A stretch of 64,000 nt of DNA from Pseudomonadota bacterium. Its GTDB lineage: Bacteria > Pseudomonadota > Alphaproteobacteria > Caulobacterales > Aquidulcibacteraceae. Shown in pieces: positions 1 to 7,481 of the stretch. Made by a program: the position numbers and the translations under genes. How positions within the stretch are numbered: the first letter of the stretch is position 1; each line of letters opens with the position of its first letter. The DNA is taken from contig JAIUOD010000003.1 of the NCBI GenBank assembly GCA_020161405.1, positions 529,392 through 593,391 of the forward strand, in the 5' to 3' direction. The notes below the pieces were generated by a model, which searched no databases, was not told the origin of the DNA, and saw only the letters and a list, made by a program, of their open reading frames with translations.

Positions 1-993
1 TTTGGCGATGAATTGACAATCATTGCCACTGGCCCGCTTACATCCGAAAGCCTTGCAAAATCTATTTTGGCAAAATCTGGCGAGGATGAATTATCATTTT
101 TTGATGCCATTGCGCCAATTATCTATAAGGATAGTATCGACTTTTCAAAAGCATGGATGCAAAGCCGTTATGATAAAATTGGCCCTGATGGTGATGGCGC
201 CGATTATATTAATCTTGGCATGGAAAAAGATGAATATTATGCTTTTATTGACGCGCTTTTAGAAGGTGAAAAAGCGGATATAAAACAATGGGAAGGCACG
301 CCATATTTTGAGGGCTGCTTGCCTGTTGAAGTTATGGCAGAACGTGGGCGTGATACGTTGCGTTATGGCCCATTAAAGCCTGTTGGCCTTACAAATCCAC
401 ATACTGGTAATCGCCCATATGCGGTTGTGCAATTGCGCCAAGATAATAAACTTGGCACGCTTTATAATATGGTTGGATTTCAAACCAAATTAAAACATGG
501 CGCGCAAAGCGAAATTTTTAGAAAAATTCCAGGGCTTGAAAACGCACAATTTGCACGCCTTGGCGGTATTCACCGTAATACTTTCTTAAATTCGCCAAAA
601 TTACTTGATACGCAATTACGCTTTAAACCCATGCCAAATATTCGCTTTGCTGGGCAAATTACGGGATGTGAGGGCTATGTTGAAAGCGCGGCATTGGGCC
701 TAATGGCGGGACGCTTTGCAGCTTTTGAGGCACTCGGTAAAGAACTTATACCACCGCCAATAACCACCGCATTGGGTGCAATTCACAACCACGTTACCAT
801 TGGTCACTTTAGCGGCAAAAAAGGTATGTTCCAACCTATGAACGTAAATTTCGGCCTTTTCCCTGAACTTGACGAAACTCGCCAAAAAGAAGCCATGAAA
901 GTGCGTGGCAAAGAACGTGAAAAGTCCCGCAAATATCAATTATCACAAAGGGCGAAGGAAGAATTGGCTATTTGGGTTAAAGAAAATTTTTAA
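1..993 (+). CDS. trmFO: TrmFO, folate-dependent tRNA (uracil-54-C5) methyltransferase, 5'-truncated by window edge
   Basis: The open frame runs in from base 1 without a convincing start (the first possible one is a TTG at 13), so the N-terminal FAD-binding part lies outside the window. About 330 residues remain. The family signature [12 protein letters not shown] is followed by [13 protein letters not shown], and further on [15 protein letters not shown], all typical of TrmFO. The enzyme uses methylene-tetrahydrofolate and FADH2 to make 5-methyluridine at position 54 of tRNA in the cytoplasm. The stop codon overlaps by 4 bases the end of the convergent gene. Family assignment is secure; only the start is missing. 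Confidence 0.96.
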   Translation, partial: FGDELTIIATGPLTSESLAKSILAKSGEDELSFFDAIAPIIYKDSIDFSKAWMQSRYDKIGPDGDGADYINLGMEKDEYYAFIDALLEGEKADIKQWEGTPYFEGCLPVEVMAERGRDTLRYGPLKPVGLTNPHTGNRPYAVVQLRQDNKLGTLYNMVGFQTKLKHGAQSEIFRKIPGLENAQFARLGGIHRNTFLNSPKLLDTQLRFKPMPNIRFAGQITGCEGYVESAALGLMAGRFAAFEALGKELIPPPITTALGAIHNHVTIGHFSGKKGMFQPMNVNFGLFPELDETRQKEAMKVRGKEREKSRKYQLSQRAKEELAIWVKENF

Positions 994-1457
994 TCAATTA
1001 AATTATGTCGCTTGAATAATTGCAACATTTTATCTTCAAATTTTTCCACTTCTTCTAATTGGGCTTCTTCATTTGATTGATTATAATTTTGCCTAACTTG
1101 CATATCCTTCATAAGAATTTGAATTTCCTCATTTATTTTTGCTCTTCTTTCTACTGGAAGGCTTTCTAATTTATTTTTTGCCTGCTGTGCCAATGCAGCA
1201 AATGTTGCGTTTTTTTTGTTTCTAGCAACCGCTTTTTCAATTTTTTCTTCACGCATTTTTTTGTGAAATTCTTCATTATAATCATCTAAACTAGTATTTT
1301 TATTTTGTTCAATTTTTTGCATGTATTCAGATTTATTACTTGAAATTGAAGGACTTCCAAAACTATAATAGTTTTAAAAAAAACCTCTACCAATTACAAA
1401 CAATGTAAACATTACCGAGCAACCAAGAATTAAATATGATATATCTATTTTCTTCAT
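990..1457 (-). pseudogene. Small membrane-anchored helical protein, interrupted by an in-frame stop
   Basis: Reading the minus strand, an ATG at 1457 has a good ribosome site (AGAGGA, about 7 bases before) and opens a hydrophobic N-terminal segment of 27 residues (MKKIDISYLILGC...) that ends at TAA, bases 1374-1376. The same frame stays open after the stop for about 127 more codons to 990. Those 127 codons include the 110-codon open frame starting at ATG 1322, which is rich in charged helical residues and has no ribosome site of its own. The simplest reading is one gene of about 155 codons with a nonsense mutation at codon 28. A TTTTTTTT run just before the stop makes a sequencing or slippage error worth excluding, but slippage would not restore the frame. 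The family is not recognised. The architecture (membrane anchor plus coiled, Glu/Lys-rich domain) resembles the divergent gene at 1596. Confidence 0.6.
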
Positions 1458-1487
1458 TTCAGTCCTCTTATTTGTAACTTTAACGAC

Positions 1488-1538
1488 TTTAAATATAAGT
1501 ATTTTAAAAATTTCACATTTTTAAATATGTATTTTAAA
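1488..1538. repeat. Two near-identical AT-rich direct repeats in a divergent promoter region
   Basis: Bases 1488-1508 and 1520-1538 share the pattern TTTAAATAT, then (aa)GTATTTTAAA, differing by a 2-base insertion. Each copy is also roughly palindromic. They lie between the interrupted gene (start 1457, minus) and the gene at 1596 (plus), where a shared regulator could bind, although AT richness alone could produce the similarity. Confidence 0.45.
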
Positions 1539-1595
1539 TGTTTTTAAAAAATTAATATTTATGTGTTTTTATTATAAAATATCAAGGTAATACAC

Positions 1596-2012
1596 ATGAA
1601 ATCTTTTTCACAACTTGTTTTCCTAATAATAATACTAGTAAGCATTACTTTAATTACTAGAAAAGATAATACTCAAAGTATTGAAACCGGTCAATTAAGC
1701 GCTCGCGTAAGCACAAGCTTTTCTGATGTCCAAGAAAGTCTTAGGAATATGACACCTGAACAATCGGCTGAACTAGATAGAAAAATGTATGAAAATAACG
1801 AAGAGCAACAGGCGATGATGCGCGAAAAAGCAACCAAAGTCATGGAAATGCAAGTCGGACTGGTCGAAGCCATTGTTAATGTTAGGAAAAAATCAATGAC
1901 ACCAGAGGAAATTAAATCCGCTGAAGATTACGTTGACCAACAAAAAATCATTATCCGCAGCATGGAAGATGGCGATAAGTTTCAATCTGCATCGCAAGCT
2001 ATTGCTAGGTAA
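1596..2012 (+). CDS. Small exported or membrane-anchored protein of unknown function
   Basis: 138 residues. Residues 1-21 form a hydrophobic segment (LVFLIIILVSITLIT) after MKSFSQ, fitting an uncleaved signal anchor or a signal peptide. The rest is hydrophilic and predicted helical, rich in Glu, Gln and Met, without cysteines. The start ATG is preceded by AAGGT about 8 bases upstream. No family recognised. It is followed after 15 bases by another anchored protein at 2028, so the two probably form a transcription unit, and it is divergent from the similar interrupted gene ending at 990. An envelope-associated role is only inference. Confidence 0.7.
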   Translation: MKSFSQLVFLIIILVSITLITRKDNTQSIETGQLSARVSTSFSDVQESLRNMTPEQSAELDRKMYENNEEQQAMMREKATKVMEMQVGLVEAIVNVRKKSMTPEEIKSAEDYVDQQKIIIRSMEDGDKFQSASQAIAR

Positions 2013-2027
2013 ATAAAGCCGATTTTA

Positions 2028-2576
2028 ATGCATAAAGATTCGCGTAATATTATTTTTGTAATTCTGATTTTTGCGTTATCATTATTAGCATTCGATAAAT
2101 TTGCATTTCCTAATGACATCGTCCACCAACAAAATAATACTAATTATTTAAATGGTTTTAGCATAGTATCTTGCCTCAAAAGCAATGAATTTATCGACTA
2201 TATATTGCCTTATGAAATATTTGATAAATCACAAGAGCAAATAAAGTATCGTAAAAACTTAAATCAATTAGTTGAAATCGGCTGTTCAAAAGGCGATAAA
2301 CCTAACATCACAAGGGGCAATTTAAGAATTGAAAATATTCAACTTGTCTTTAGAATTAAAATAAACGAAATAGATAAAAAAATTGAATTTTACGAAAACA
2401 TTTCAAAGTATAAAATGCTCAATAAGTATGCAAATGAACGAATAGTTTTATTGACTAATATGAAGCAAATATATTTGGGTATAATTGCAATAAATTCGCC
2501 AATAGAAAGCGCCCCCGAATTACAAGGTCAGGAAATTGCAAAAGCCTATATTGCGCTCGAACAACTTAGGAAATAA
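2028..2576 (+). CDS. Membrane-anchored protein of unknown function
   Basis: 182 residues. An N-terminal hydrophobic stretch (residues about 9-24, IIFVILIFALSLLAF) looks like a signal anchor or signal peptide. The remainder is a mixed-charge domain with two cysteines (near residues 49 and 84) that could form a disulfide if exported. The ribosome site is weak. It lies 15 bases after the gene at 1596 and ends directly against the convergent 73-residue gene (stop codons at 2574-2576 and 2577-2579). I do not recognise the family. Confidence 0.65.
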   Translation: MHKDSRNIIFVILIFALSLLAFDKFAFPNDIVHQQNNTNYLNGFSIVSCLKSNEFIDYILPYEIFDKSQEQIKYRKNLNQLVEIGCSKGDKPNITRGNLRIENIQLVFRIKINEIDKKIEFYENISKYKMLNKYANERIVLLTNMKQIYLGIIAINSPIESAPELQGQEIAKAYIALEQLRK

Positions 2577-2798
2577 TCACTTCAAAAAGTCGATTTTAAC
2601 ACCCTTTTGTTTGAAATAGCTTTGCATTAATTTGCGCCCTTGGCGGTTATTTTGGGCGATTTTATTTGTATCAAACATTGCGGTTTTTTCACCAGATGCA
2701 TTCATCGCGTCTTTTAATTCTTTGATACGTGAATCAAGTTCAAGATTATCTTGTTTTAGGCTTTCATAAATTGCATCAATTGCGTTTTGAACAGACAT
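2577..2798 (-). CDS. Small helical cytoplasmic protein, unknown function
   Basis: 73 residues, no signal peptide, mostly helix-forming (ESLKQDNLELDSRIKELKDAMNAS), with a basic C-terminal part. The coding frame is clean and its stop abuts the convergent gene. Upstream of the ATG the sequence reads CCCTCC, not a Shine-Dalgarno sequence, and only 4 bases separate the start codon from the palindromic element at 2803-2989. The element may therefore have displaced the original leader. The function is unknown; position downstream of smpB on the same strand suggests it may once have been cotranscribed. Confidence 0.6.
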   Translation of the reverse strand: MSVQNAIDAIYESLKQDNLELDSRIKELKDAMNASGEKTAMFDTNKIAQNNRQGRKLMQSYFKQKGVKIDFLK

Positions 2799-2802
2799 GG
2801 AG

Positions 2803-2989
2803 GGTTAGAACCTGTTAATTAATATAGTGAAATGAGCTAGAAATGGCTTTAGGGTGATGCGGGAAACCGCAGCAATATTGGACATATTCCAAGGTTTTCC
2901 GTGCCGCCATAAAGCCATTTCTAGCTCACCCTTTGGGCTTGATTTAAAAAAAAATCAAGTCTCACTTTATTAATTTGCAGGTTCTAACC
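2803..2989. repeat. Structured palindromic element with 12-bp terminal inverted repeats (MITE-like or ncRNA)
   Basis: Perfect 12-bp terminal inverted repeats (2803-2814 and 2978-2989, GGTTAGAACCTG; its first ten bases are themselves GGTT-AG-AACC) enclose two further hairpins: a 19-bp perfect stem, 2833-2851 with 2910-2928, and an 8-bp stem, 2938-2945 with 2952-2959. The long stem's 58-base loop contains GCGG-GAAA-CCGC (2859-2870, a GNRA tetraloop if read as plus-strand RNA) and TTGGA/TCCAA (2878-2882/2888-2892). The element fills the whole gap between smpB and the 73-residue gene, ending 2 bases from the smpB stop codon. Candidates are a miniature mobile repeat or a structured RNA. I saw no second copy in the window. 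Confidence 0.75.
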
Positions 2990-2991
2990 TC

Positions 2992-3492
2992 TTATTCCTT
3001 ATATTCTTTGTTTCTTAGCAAGCGCCCTTGTTCTTTTTTCCAATCGCGGTCTTTGGTTGCGTCGCGCTTGTCATGGGCTTTTTTACCTTTTGCAAGCGCA
3101 AGCTCTATTTTGGCAAGACCTTTATCTGAAAAATATAATTTAAGCGGAACCAAGGTTCGCCCTTCACGCTCAATTGCGCCCACTAATTTATTGATTTCTT
3201 TAGCGCGTAAAAGCAATTTTCGCGCACGCCTTGGGGCATGGTTAAATTGTGAAGCGGGGGCATATTCGGGGATAAAAGAATTTATAAGATAAATGCCGCC
3301 ATTTTCATAAGAAGCATAGGATTCGGCAATATTGGCGCGCCCAAGCCTAAGTGACTTAACCTCAGTCCCCGTAAGCATGATGCCTGCTTCATATGTATCT
3401 TCAACTTCAAAATCAAAGCGCGCACGGCGGTTTTCGGCAATTAATTTGCGTGCCGCCATACGTGCATTTTGTTTCTTCTGATCTGCTGACAT
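2992..3492 (-). CDS. smpB: SsrA-binding protein SmpB
   Basis: 166 residues, the usual length. SmpB binds tmRNA and delivers it to stalled ribosomes for trans-translation. Visible family motifs are [20 protein letters not shown] at the N-terminus, [10 protein letters not shown], then [13 protein letters not shown], and a basic C-terminal tail containing [17 protein letters not shown], which enters the ribosome in known SmpB structures. The ATG overlaps the dapA stop codon by one base (TAATG), so smpB is translationally coupled to dapA and probably cotranscribed. The structured element at 2803-2989 begins just past its stop codon and could serve as a transcript 3' end. The tmRNA gene itself is not in the window. 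Confidence 0.97.
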   Translation of the reverse strand: MSADQKKQNARMAARKLIAENRRARFDFEVEDTYEAGIMLTGTEVKSLRLGRANIAESYASYENGGIYLINSFIPEYAPASQFNHAPRRARKLLLRAKEINKLVGAIEREGRTLVPLKLYFSDKGLAKIELALAKGKKAHDKRDATKDRDWKKEQGRLLRNKEYKE

Positions 3493-4379
3493 TATAATCC
3501 CGCGAGTTTCATCGCTTCTTTAACAGCTTTTTTCGAAGCATCAGACAATTCAACCAAAGGAAGGCGCACATCAGGTTCACAAAGCCCAAGTTCCGCCATT
3601 GCATATTTTACAGGGACAGGATTTGGTTCAATGAATAAAGCGCGCTGTAAGTGGTCAATTTTTTGATTGATTTCACGTGCCCCCGCAAAATCACCTTTTG
3701 CCAAATGATTTTGCATATTTGAAACTGTTTTAGGTAATAGATTTGATAAAACCGATACTGCGCCTACTGCGCCATAGGCGGCAAAACCAAGCGCAAGATT
3801 ATCATCACCCGCCAAAATGTTAAATTCAGGCTTACATAGCGCTTTATGTAATGCGGTACGTGATGGGTCGCCCGTTGAATCTTTTAATGCCACAACATTT
3901 TTATGTTTTGCAATTTCACCCATAGTTGCAGGCAAAATATCAACATTTGTGCGCCCCGGAATATTATAAACCACAATTGGCAAATCCACTGCACCTGCAA
4001 GGGCGTTGAAATGGGCAATCAAACCTGCTTGATTAGGTTTATTATAATAAGGCGCAACAATTAACGCACCATCTGCGCCAAGTTTTTTAGCAACTTGCAT
4101 GTGTTCAATCGCCGCCACAGTATCATTAGAACCACAACCAGCGATAACAGGCACTTTTCCTTTTGCAACTTCAATTGCAAGTTCAAAAACGCGCCAATGT
4201 TCTTCATCATTAAGGGTTGCACTTTCGCCAGTCGTACCAACTGGAACAATGCCATGAATACCTTCTGAAATTTGGCGCTCAACTAGTGATTGAAAGCACT
4301 TTTCATCAACTTTTCCATTTTTAAAAGGCGTGATTAATGCAGTTATTGAGCCTGAAAAATTTGGAATATTATTTGACAT
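3492..4379 (-). CDS. dapA: 4-hydroxy-tetrahydrodipicolinate synthase DapA
   Basis: 295 residues, standard length. The enzyme condenses pyruvate with aspartate semialdehyde, the first step committed to diaminopimelate and lysine. The TIM-barrel protein shows the substrate loop [11 protein letters not shown] (near residue 50), YYNKPNQ (near 137, with the conserved tyrosine), VYNIPGRT, and the Schiff-base lysine in [10 protein letters not shown] (near 166). It is the first gene of a dapA-smpB pair, with a 215-base upstream region facing the divergent transglycosylase gene. dapA followed by smpB is a common arrangement in alphaproteobacteria. Confidence 0.97.
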   Translation of the reverse strand: MSNNIPNFSGSITALITPFKNGKVDEKCFQSLVERQISEGIHGIVPVGTTGESATLNDEEHWRVFELAIEVAKGKVPVIAGCGSNDTVAAIEHMQVAKKLGADGALIVAPYYNKPNQAGLIAHFNALAGAVDLPIVVYNIPGRTNVDILPATMGEIAKHKNVVALKDSTGDPSRTALHKALCKPEFNILAGDDNLALGFAAYGAVGAVSVLSNLLPKTVSNMQNHLAKGDFAGAREINQKIDHLQRALFIEPNPVPVKYAMAELGLCEPDVRLPLVELSDASKKAVKEAMKLAGL

Positions 4380-4615
4380 TTTTTTTCCTCAAAAAATCGT
4401 CGATTGATGAAATATGAAATATAAATTGGAATAATACCAATTCAATTCGCAAATAGTCCATATTTGTAATTTTCGCTATAGGCACAACTAACATTATTTT
4501 AATTTAAAGGTCGCTTTTTAAACACATCAATGAATAGACTATTGTTCCAATATGACAATGCTGGGTTGATTGGAAGTGCAAACGCCTGTTAAACTTGATG
4601 CCTATGGAGTTTTTA

Positions 4616-6859
4616 ATGCAAAAGCAAAAAGTAAAAAAATACAATTTGGGTGCAAATATTTCTTTTTTGACTTTATCAATCGTATTTTCTTCAAGCCTTG
4701 CTTATGCACAAGATAAACCAAATGAAAATATTCCAACACCCGTAAATGTTACACCAAGTGTGCCAACACCTGTCAAAGTTGACTTTGACAGTGACGAAGA
4801 AATTGTTCCTATTGTTGAACAAATCCCGCAAAATGACAATCAAGCATTAGTATGGGGCTTGCGTGCGGCAAAAGATAGAAAATGGTCAGAAGTTCGCCGT
4901 TTAATGACCTATGTAAAAGATAATAATATAAAAAATGCGCTTGAATGGTGCATAATTTCAAGTGAAAATAATGATGCAGACTTTAGCGAAACGTCACAGG
5001 CATTAACCAACCTTATTGGTTTTCCGCAAATGCGCGATGTTCGTATAAGACTTGAAAAGAATATTGAAAATTATGGTCTATCAAACAAAGATAAGATAAA
5101 TTTTCTAACCCGCAAAGAAGCGATTATCAATAATGATGGCCCCATTTCTGGCGAAGGCCAAATGGCACTTGCATGGGCATTATTAAATGATGGAAATAGC
5201 GATTTAGCGCGTAAATATGCATCAAATGCTTGGCGCAAATATCGTTTTGATTCAGCATTACAAAGTAAATATTTTTCACGCTTTGCAAATCTTTTGACCA
5301 CACAAGACCATGATGAACGTGTAAATTTGCTTTTATGGCTTGATAAACAAAGCCAAGCTAGGGATTTGCTTCCCTATGTTTCTGAACAAATGCGAATTAA
5401 TGCCAATTTACGCCTTGGTATTGTCAATGATGAAGGTGCGGTTTTATCGGGGCCTAGCCTTTCAGATCTGGGCATTACTTATGAACGCATTAAACGCCTA
5501 AGAAAAGCAGACCATGATAGTGAGGCATTGGATTTATTGGCATCAACCAATTGGTCAAGCCTTCCAGAAATAGCGCAAGAAGATTTATGGGAAGAAAGAC
5601 GCCGCCTTCTTATTGAGGCCATACGTTCAAAACGTTGGAATGATGCTTATAAAATAGTCTCTCAACATGGTTTAAACTCTGGCGCAAAAGCTGCAGAAGG
5701 TGAACAGATTGCGGGTTGGGTTGCCCTTCGTTTTTTAAACCAACCACAAATTGCACTTAAACATTATCAGCGTTTCGACACATTGGTTTCAACCTCAATG
5801 TCAAAAGCGCGTGGATATTATTGGCAAGGGCGCGCTTATGAAGCACTTGGACAAGATGAAAATGCCAATAATGCCTATATGAAAGCTGCAAATTATTCGA
5901 CTTTTTATTATGGTCAATTGGGTGCGGCGCGCCTTGGTCAAAGGCTTAATAGGCCTGCGATTTTGAATTTGCCGCCTGATTTGGTTGCAAGTGCGCAAGA
6001 CCGTGCAATGCTTAATTCGCAACCAATGATGAAGATTGCACGTGCTTTGAATGAAATTGGGGAACGTGATTTATTCGTAAAATTTGCCTTCTCGCTTGAT
6101 GATGTACTCACCACAAATGGGGAGCATCAGGCATTAAGTGAATATGCACGCCAAAATGGTGAAAACCTTGTTGGTATTCGTGTTGCAAAAGCTGGCCTTA
6201 ATCGCGGTATATTGGCAACCGAAGCCGCCTTCCCTTTAATTTCTATCCCGCGCCTTGTCGGCTATCATCAGGCAGAAGACGCCTTCTCCTTGGCAATTAC
6301 CCGCCAAGAAAGCGAATTTAATGAACGTGCACGTTCAAAAGTTGGTGCACTTGGGCTTATGCAATTCATGCCTGCAACTGCGGCAACACAGGCGCGCAAA
6401 ATGGGCGTTGATCACCAAACTGCATGGCTAACGGCAAGGCCACAGCATAATTTAATGCTTGGTTCTGCGCATCTTGCGGATTTGGTTGATAATTTTTATG
6501 GCTCTTATATTCTAACTATTATTGCTTATAATGCTGGCCCTGGACGTTCTATAAAATGGATTGACACTTATGGTGAAATTCGTGGTGGCACAGATGTTGA
6601 TAAAATAATCGACTGGGTTGAAATGATACCTTTTTCTGAAACCCGCAATTATGTTCAAAGGGTATTGGAAAATATGCAAGTTTATCGTGCACGCCTTAAT
6701 AATGGTAGTGCGCAAATCAACATATTAAACGATCTATCACGCGGCGTTAAACCTCCGCCAACCTTCTCAATAAAAATTATGCCGGGTGCCTATAGCGAAG
6801 GTGGGCCAGTTGAAGAACCAAAACCAAATAAAGACCCTGAAAAAGATTTAGAACAATAA
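4616..6859 (+). CDS. Soluble lytic murein transglycosylase (Slt family)
   Basis: About 747 residues from the ATG at 4616, chosen because GGAG lies 6 bases before it; the frame is open further upstream (TTG 4595, ATG 4598, ATG 4604). A signal peptide ends at AYA-Q (near residue 32). The long middle region is a helical superhelical domain with TPR-like segments, as in Slt70. The C-terminal catalytic domain carries the glutamate in AITRQESEFN, followed by GALGLMQFMPATA and, later, IIAYNAGPGR. It cleaves periplasmic peptidoglycan between MurNAc and GlcNAc with 1,6-anhydro ring formation. The C-terminus is Pro/Glu/Lys-rich. Family assignment is firm; the exact homologue name is not. Confidence 0.92.
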   Translation: MQKQKVKKYNLGANISFLTLSIVFSSSLAYAQDKPNENIPTPVNVTPSVPTPVKVDFDSDEEIVPIVEQIPQNDNQALVWGLRAAKDRKWSEVRRLMTYVKDNNIKNALEWCIISSENNDADFSETSQALTNLIGFPQMRDVRIRLEKNIENYGLSNKDKINFLTRKEAIINNDGPISGEGQMALAWALLNDGNSDLARKYASNAWRKYRFDSALQSKYFSRFANLLTTQDHDERVNLLLWLDKQSQARDLLPYVSEQMRINANLRLGIVNDEGAVLSGPSLSDLGITYERIKRLRKADHDSEALDLLASTNWSSLPEIAQEDLWEERRRLLIEAIRSKRWNDAYKIVSQHGLNSGAKAAEGEQIAGWVALRFLNQPQIALKHYQRFDTLVSTSMSKARGYYWQGRAYEALGQDENANNAYMKAANYSTFYYGQLGAARLGQRLNRPAILNLPPDLVASAQDRAMLNSQPMMKIARALNEIGERDLFVKFAFSLDDVLTTNGEHQALSEYARQNGENLVGIRVAKAGLNRGILATEAAFPLISIPRLVGYHQAEDAFSLAITRQESEFNERARSKVGALGLMQFMPATAATQARKMGVDHQTAWLTARPQHNLMLGSAHLADLVDNFYGSYILTIIAYNAGPGRSIKWIDTYGEIRGGTDVDKIIDWVEMIPFSETRNYVQRVLENMQVYRARLNNGSAQINILNDLSRGVKPPPTFSIKIMPGAYSEGGPVEEPKPNKDPEKDLEQ

Positions 6860-7204
6860 TTATGCGGCAATATAAACCCAAGTTTCAACGCCTGAAATAG
6901 TCGTTACTTTTTGGCGTTTATAATCGTCCACTTCATAATTATCCGCGATTTTTAGCTCTTCTTTGGTTATTTCAAATATTGTGCCATCAATTGTGTCTTC
7001 ATCATTACCCGTGTAAATCATAATATCATGGACATTTTTTCCACTTTTAGAAATCACATCAATGTCAGTTATTTCAACTTTATCAAGGCGATAACCACTT
7101 ATTTTATCCGAGGAACCATGCAATAAACGCCCAAATGATGCGATTTGGACATTTTTTTGGCGCAAAGTACCATATGAAAAAAGTTTTTCTTTCTCTTGTG
7201 TCAT
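6860..7204 (-). CDS. Gamma-glutamylcyclotransferase (AIG2-like) family protein
   Basis: 114 residues from the ATG at 7204, chosen because AGGAGG sits 7 bases before it; a longer frame opens at 7243. The signature LFSYGTLRQ lies near the N-terminus, and the acidic residue expected in the active site occurs in the segment ADNYEVDDYKR. AIG2-like proteins include enzymes that release 5-oxoproline from gamma-glutamyl amines or dipeptides; the substrate here cannot be told. The stop codon directly abuts that of the convergent transglycosylase. It appears to be a single-gene unit. Confidence 0.85.
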   Translation of the reverse strand: MTQEKEKLFSYGTLRQKNVQIASFGRLLHGSSDKISGYRLDKVEITDIDVISKSGKNVHDIMIYTGNDEDTIDGTIFEITKEELKIADNYEVDDYKRQKVTTISGVETWVYIAA

Positions 7205-7313
7205 TTGCAACCTCCTTTCAATTGAATAAATAGTAATTACCAAAATAGTCTATATGGCAACATAATATTTTGAAATTTAAATATATGCGGCAATGTGACA
7301 CAAAATAATTGCC

Positions 7314-7331
7314 TTTTCATTTGAATGAAAA
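7314..7331. promoter_or_regulatory. Inverted repeat TTTTCATT-tg-AATGAAAA
   Basis: Two 8-base arms (7314-7321 and 7324-7331) are separated by two bases. The repeat lies in the 277-base region between the divergent AIG2-like gene and the hybrid kinase. It has operator-like symmetry, but no known regulator is assigned. Confidence 0.4.
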
Positions 7332-7443
7332 CATGCCTACATTTTATTCATACACTTAAATTAATTAGCAATATTCTTTACAATTATGTGACATTTCAGT
7401 GAATAAATAGCCATAAATTCAACTGTTTACCCCACATTAAAAC

Positions 7444-7479
7444 TTGAATTCTATTTACTCGGCAGTAAGGAGAATTCAA
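7444..7479 (+). promoter_or_regulatory. Hairpin enclosing the ribosome-binding site of the hybrid histidine kinase
   Basis: Bases 7444-7451 (TTGAATTC) pair perfectly with 7472-7479 (GAATTCAA); inside, 7455-7459 (TTACT) pairs with 7464-7468 (AGTAA) around a CGGC loop. The Shine-Dalgarno AAGGAG (7467-7472) lies across the inner stem, the internal bulge and the first base of the outer stem. The ATG at 7482 is two bases past the structure. The fold would hide the ribosome site, suggesting translational control. Confidence 0.55.
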
Positions 7480-7481
7480 CG

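Noticed and set aside
2803..2989. tmRNA (ssrA) or its precursor, because it adjoins smpB
   Set aside because: No tRNA-like end or tag-encoding region was seen; the structure is a nested palindrome, not the two-piece tmRNA fold.
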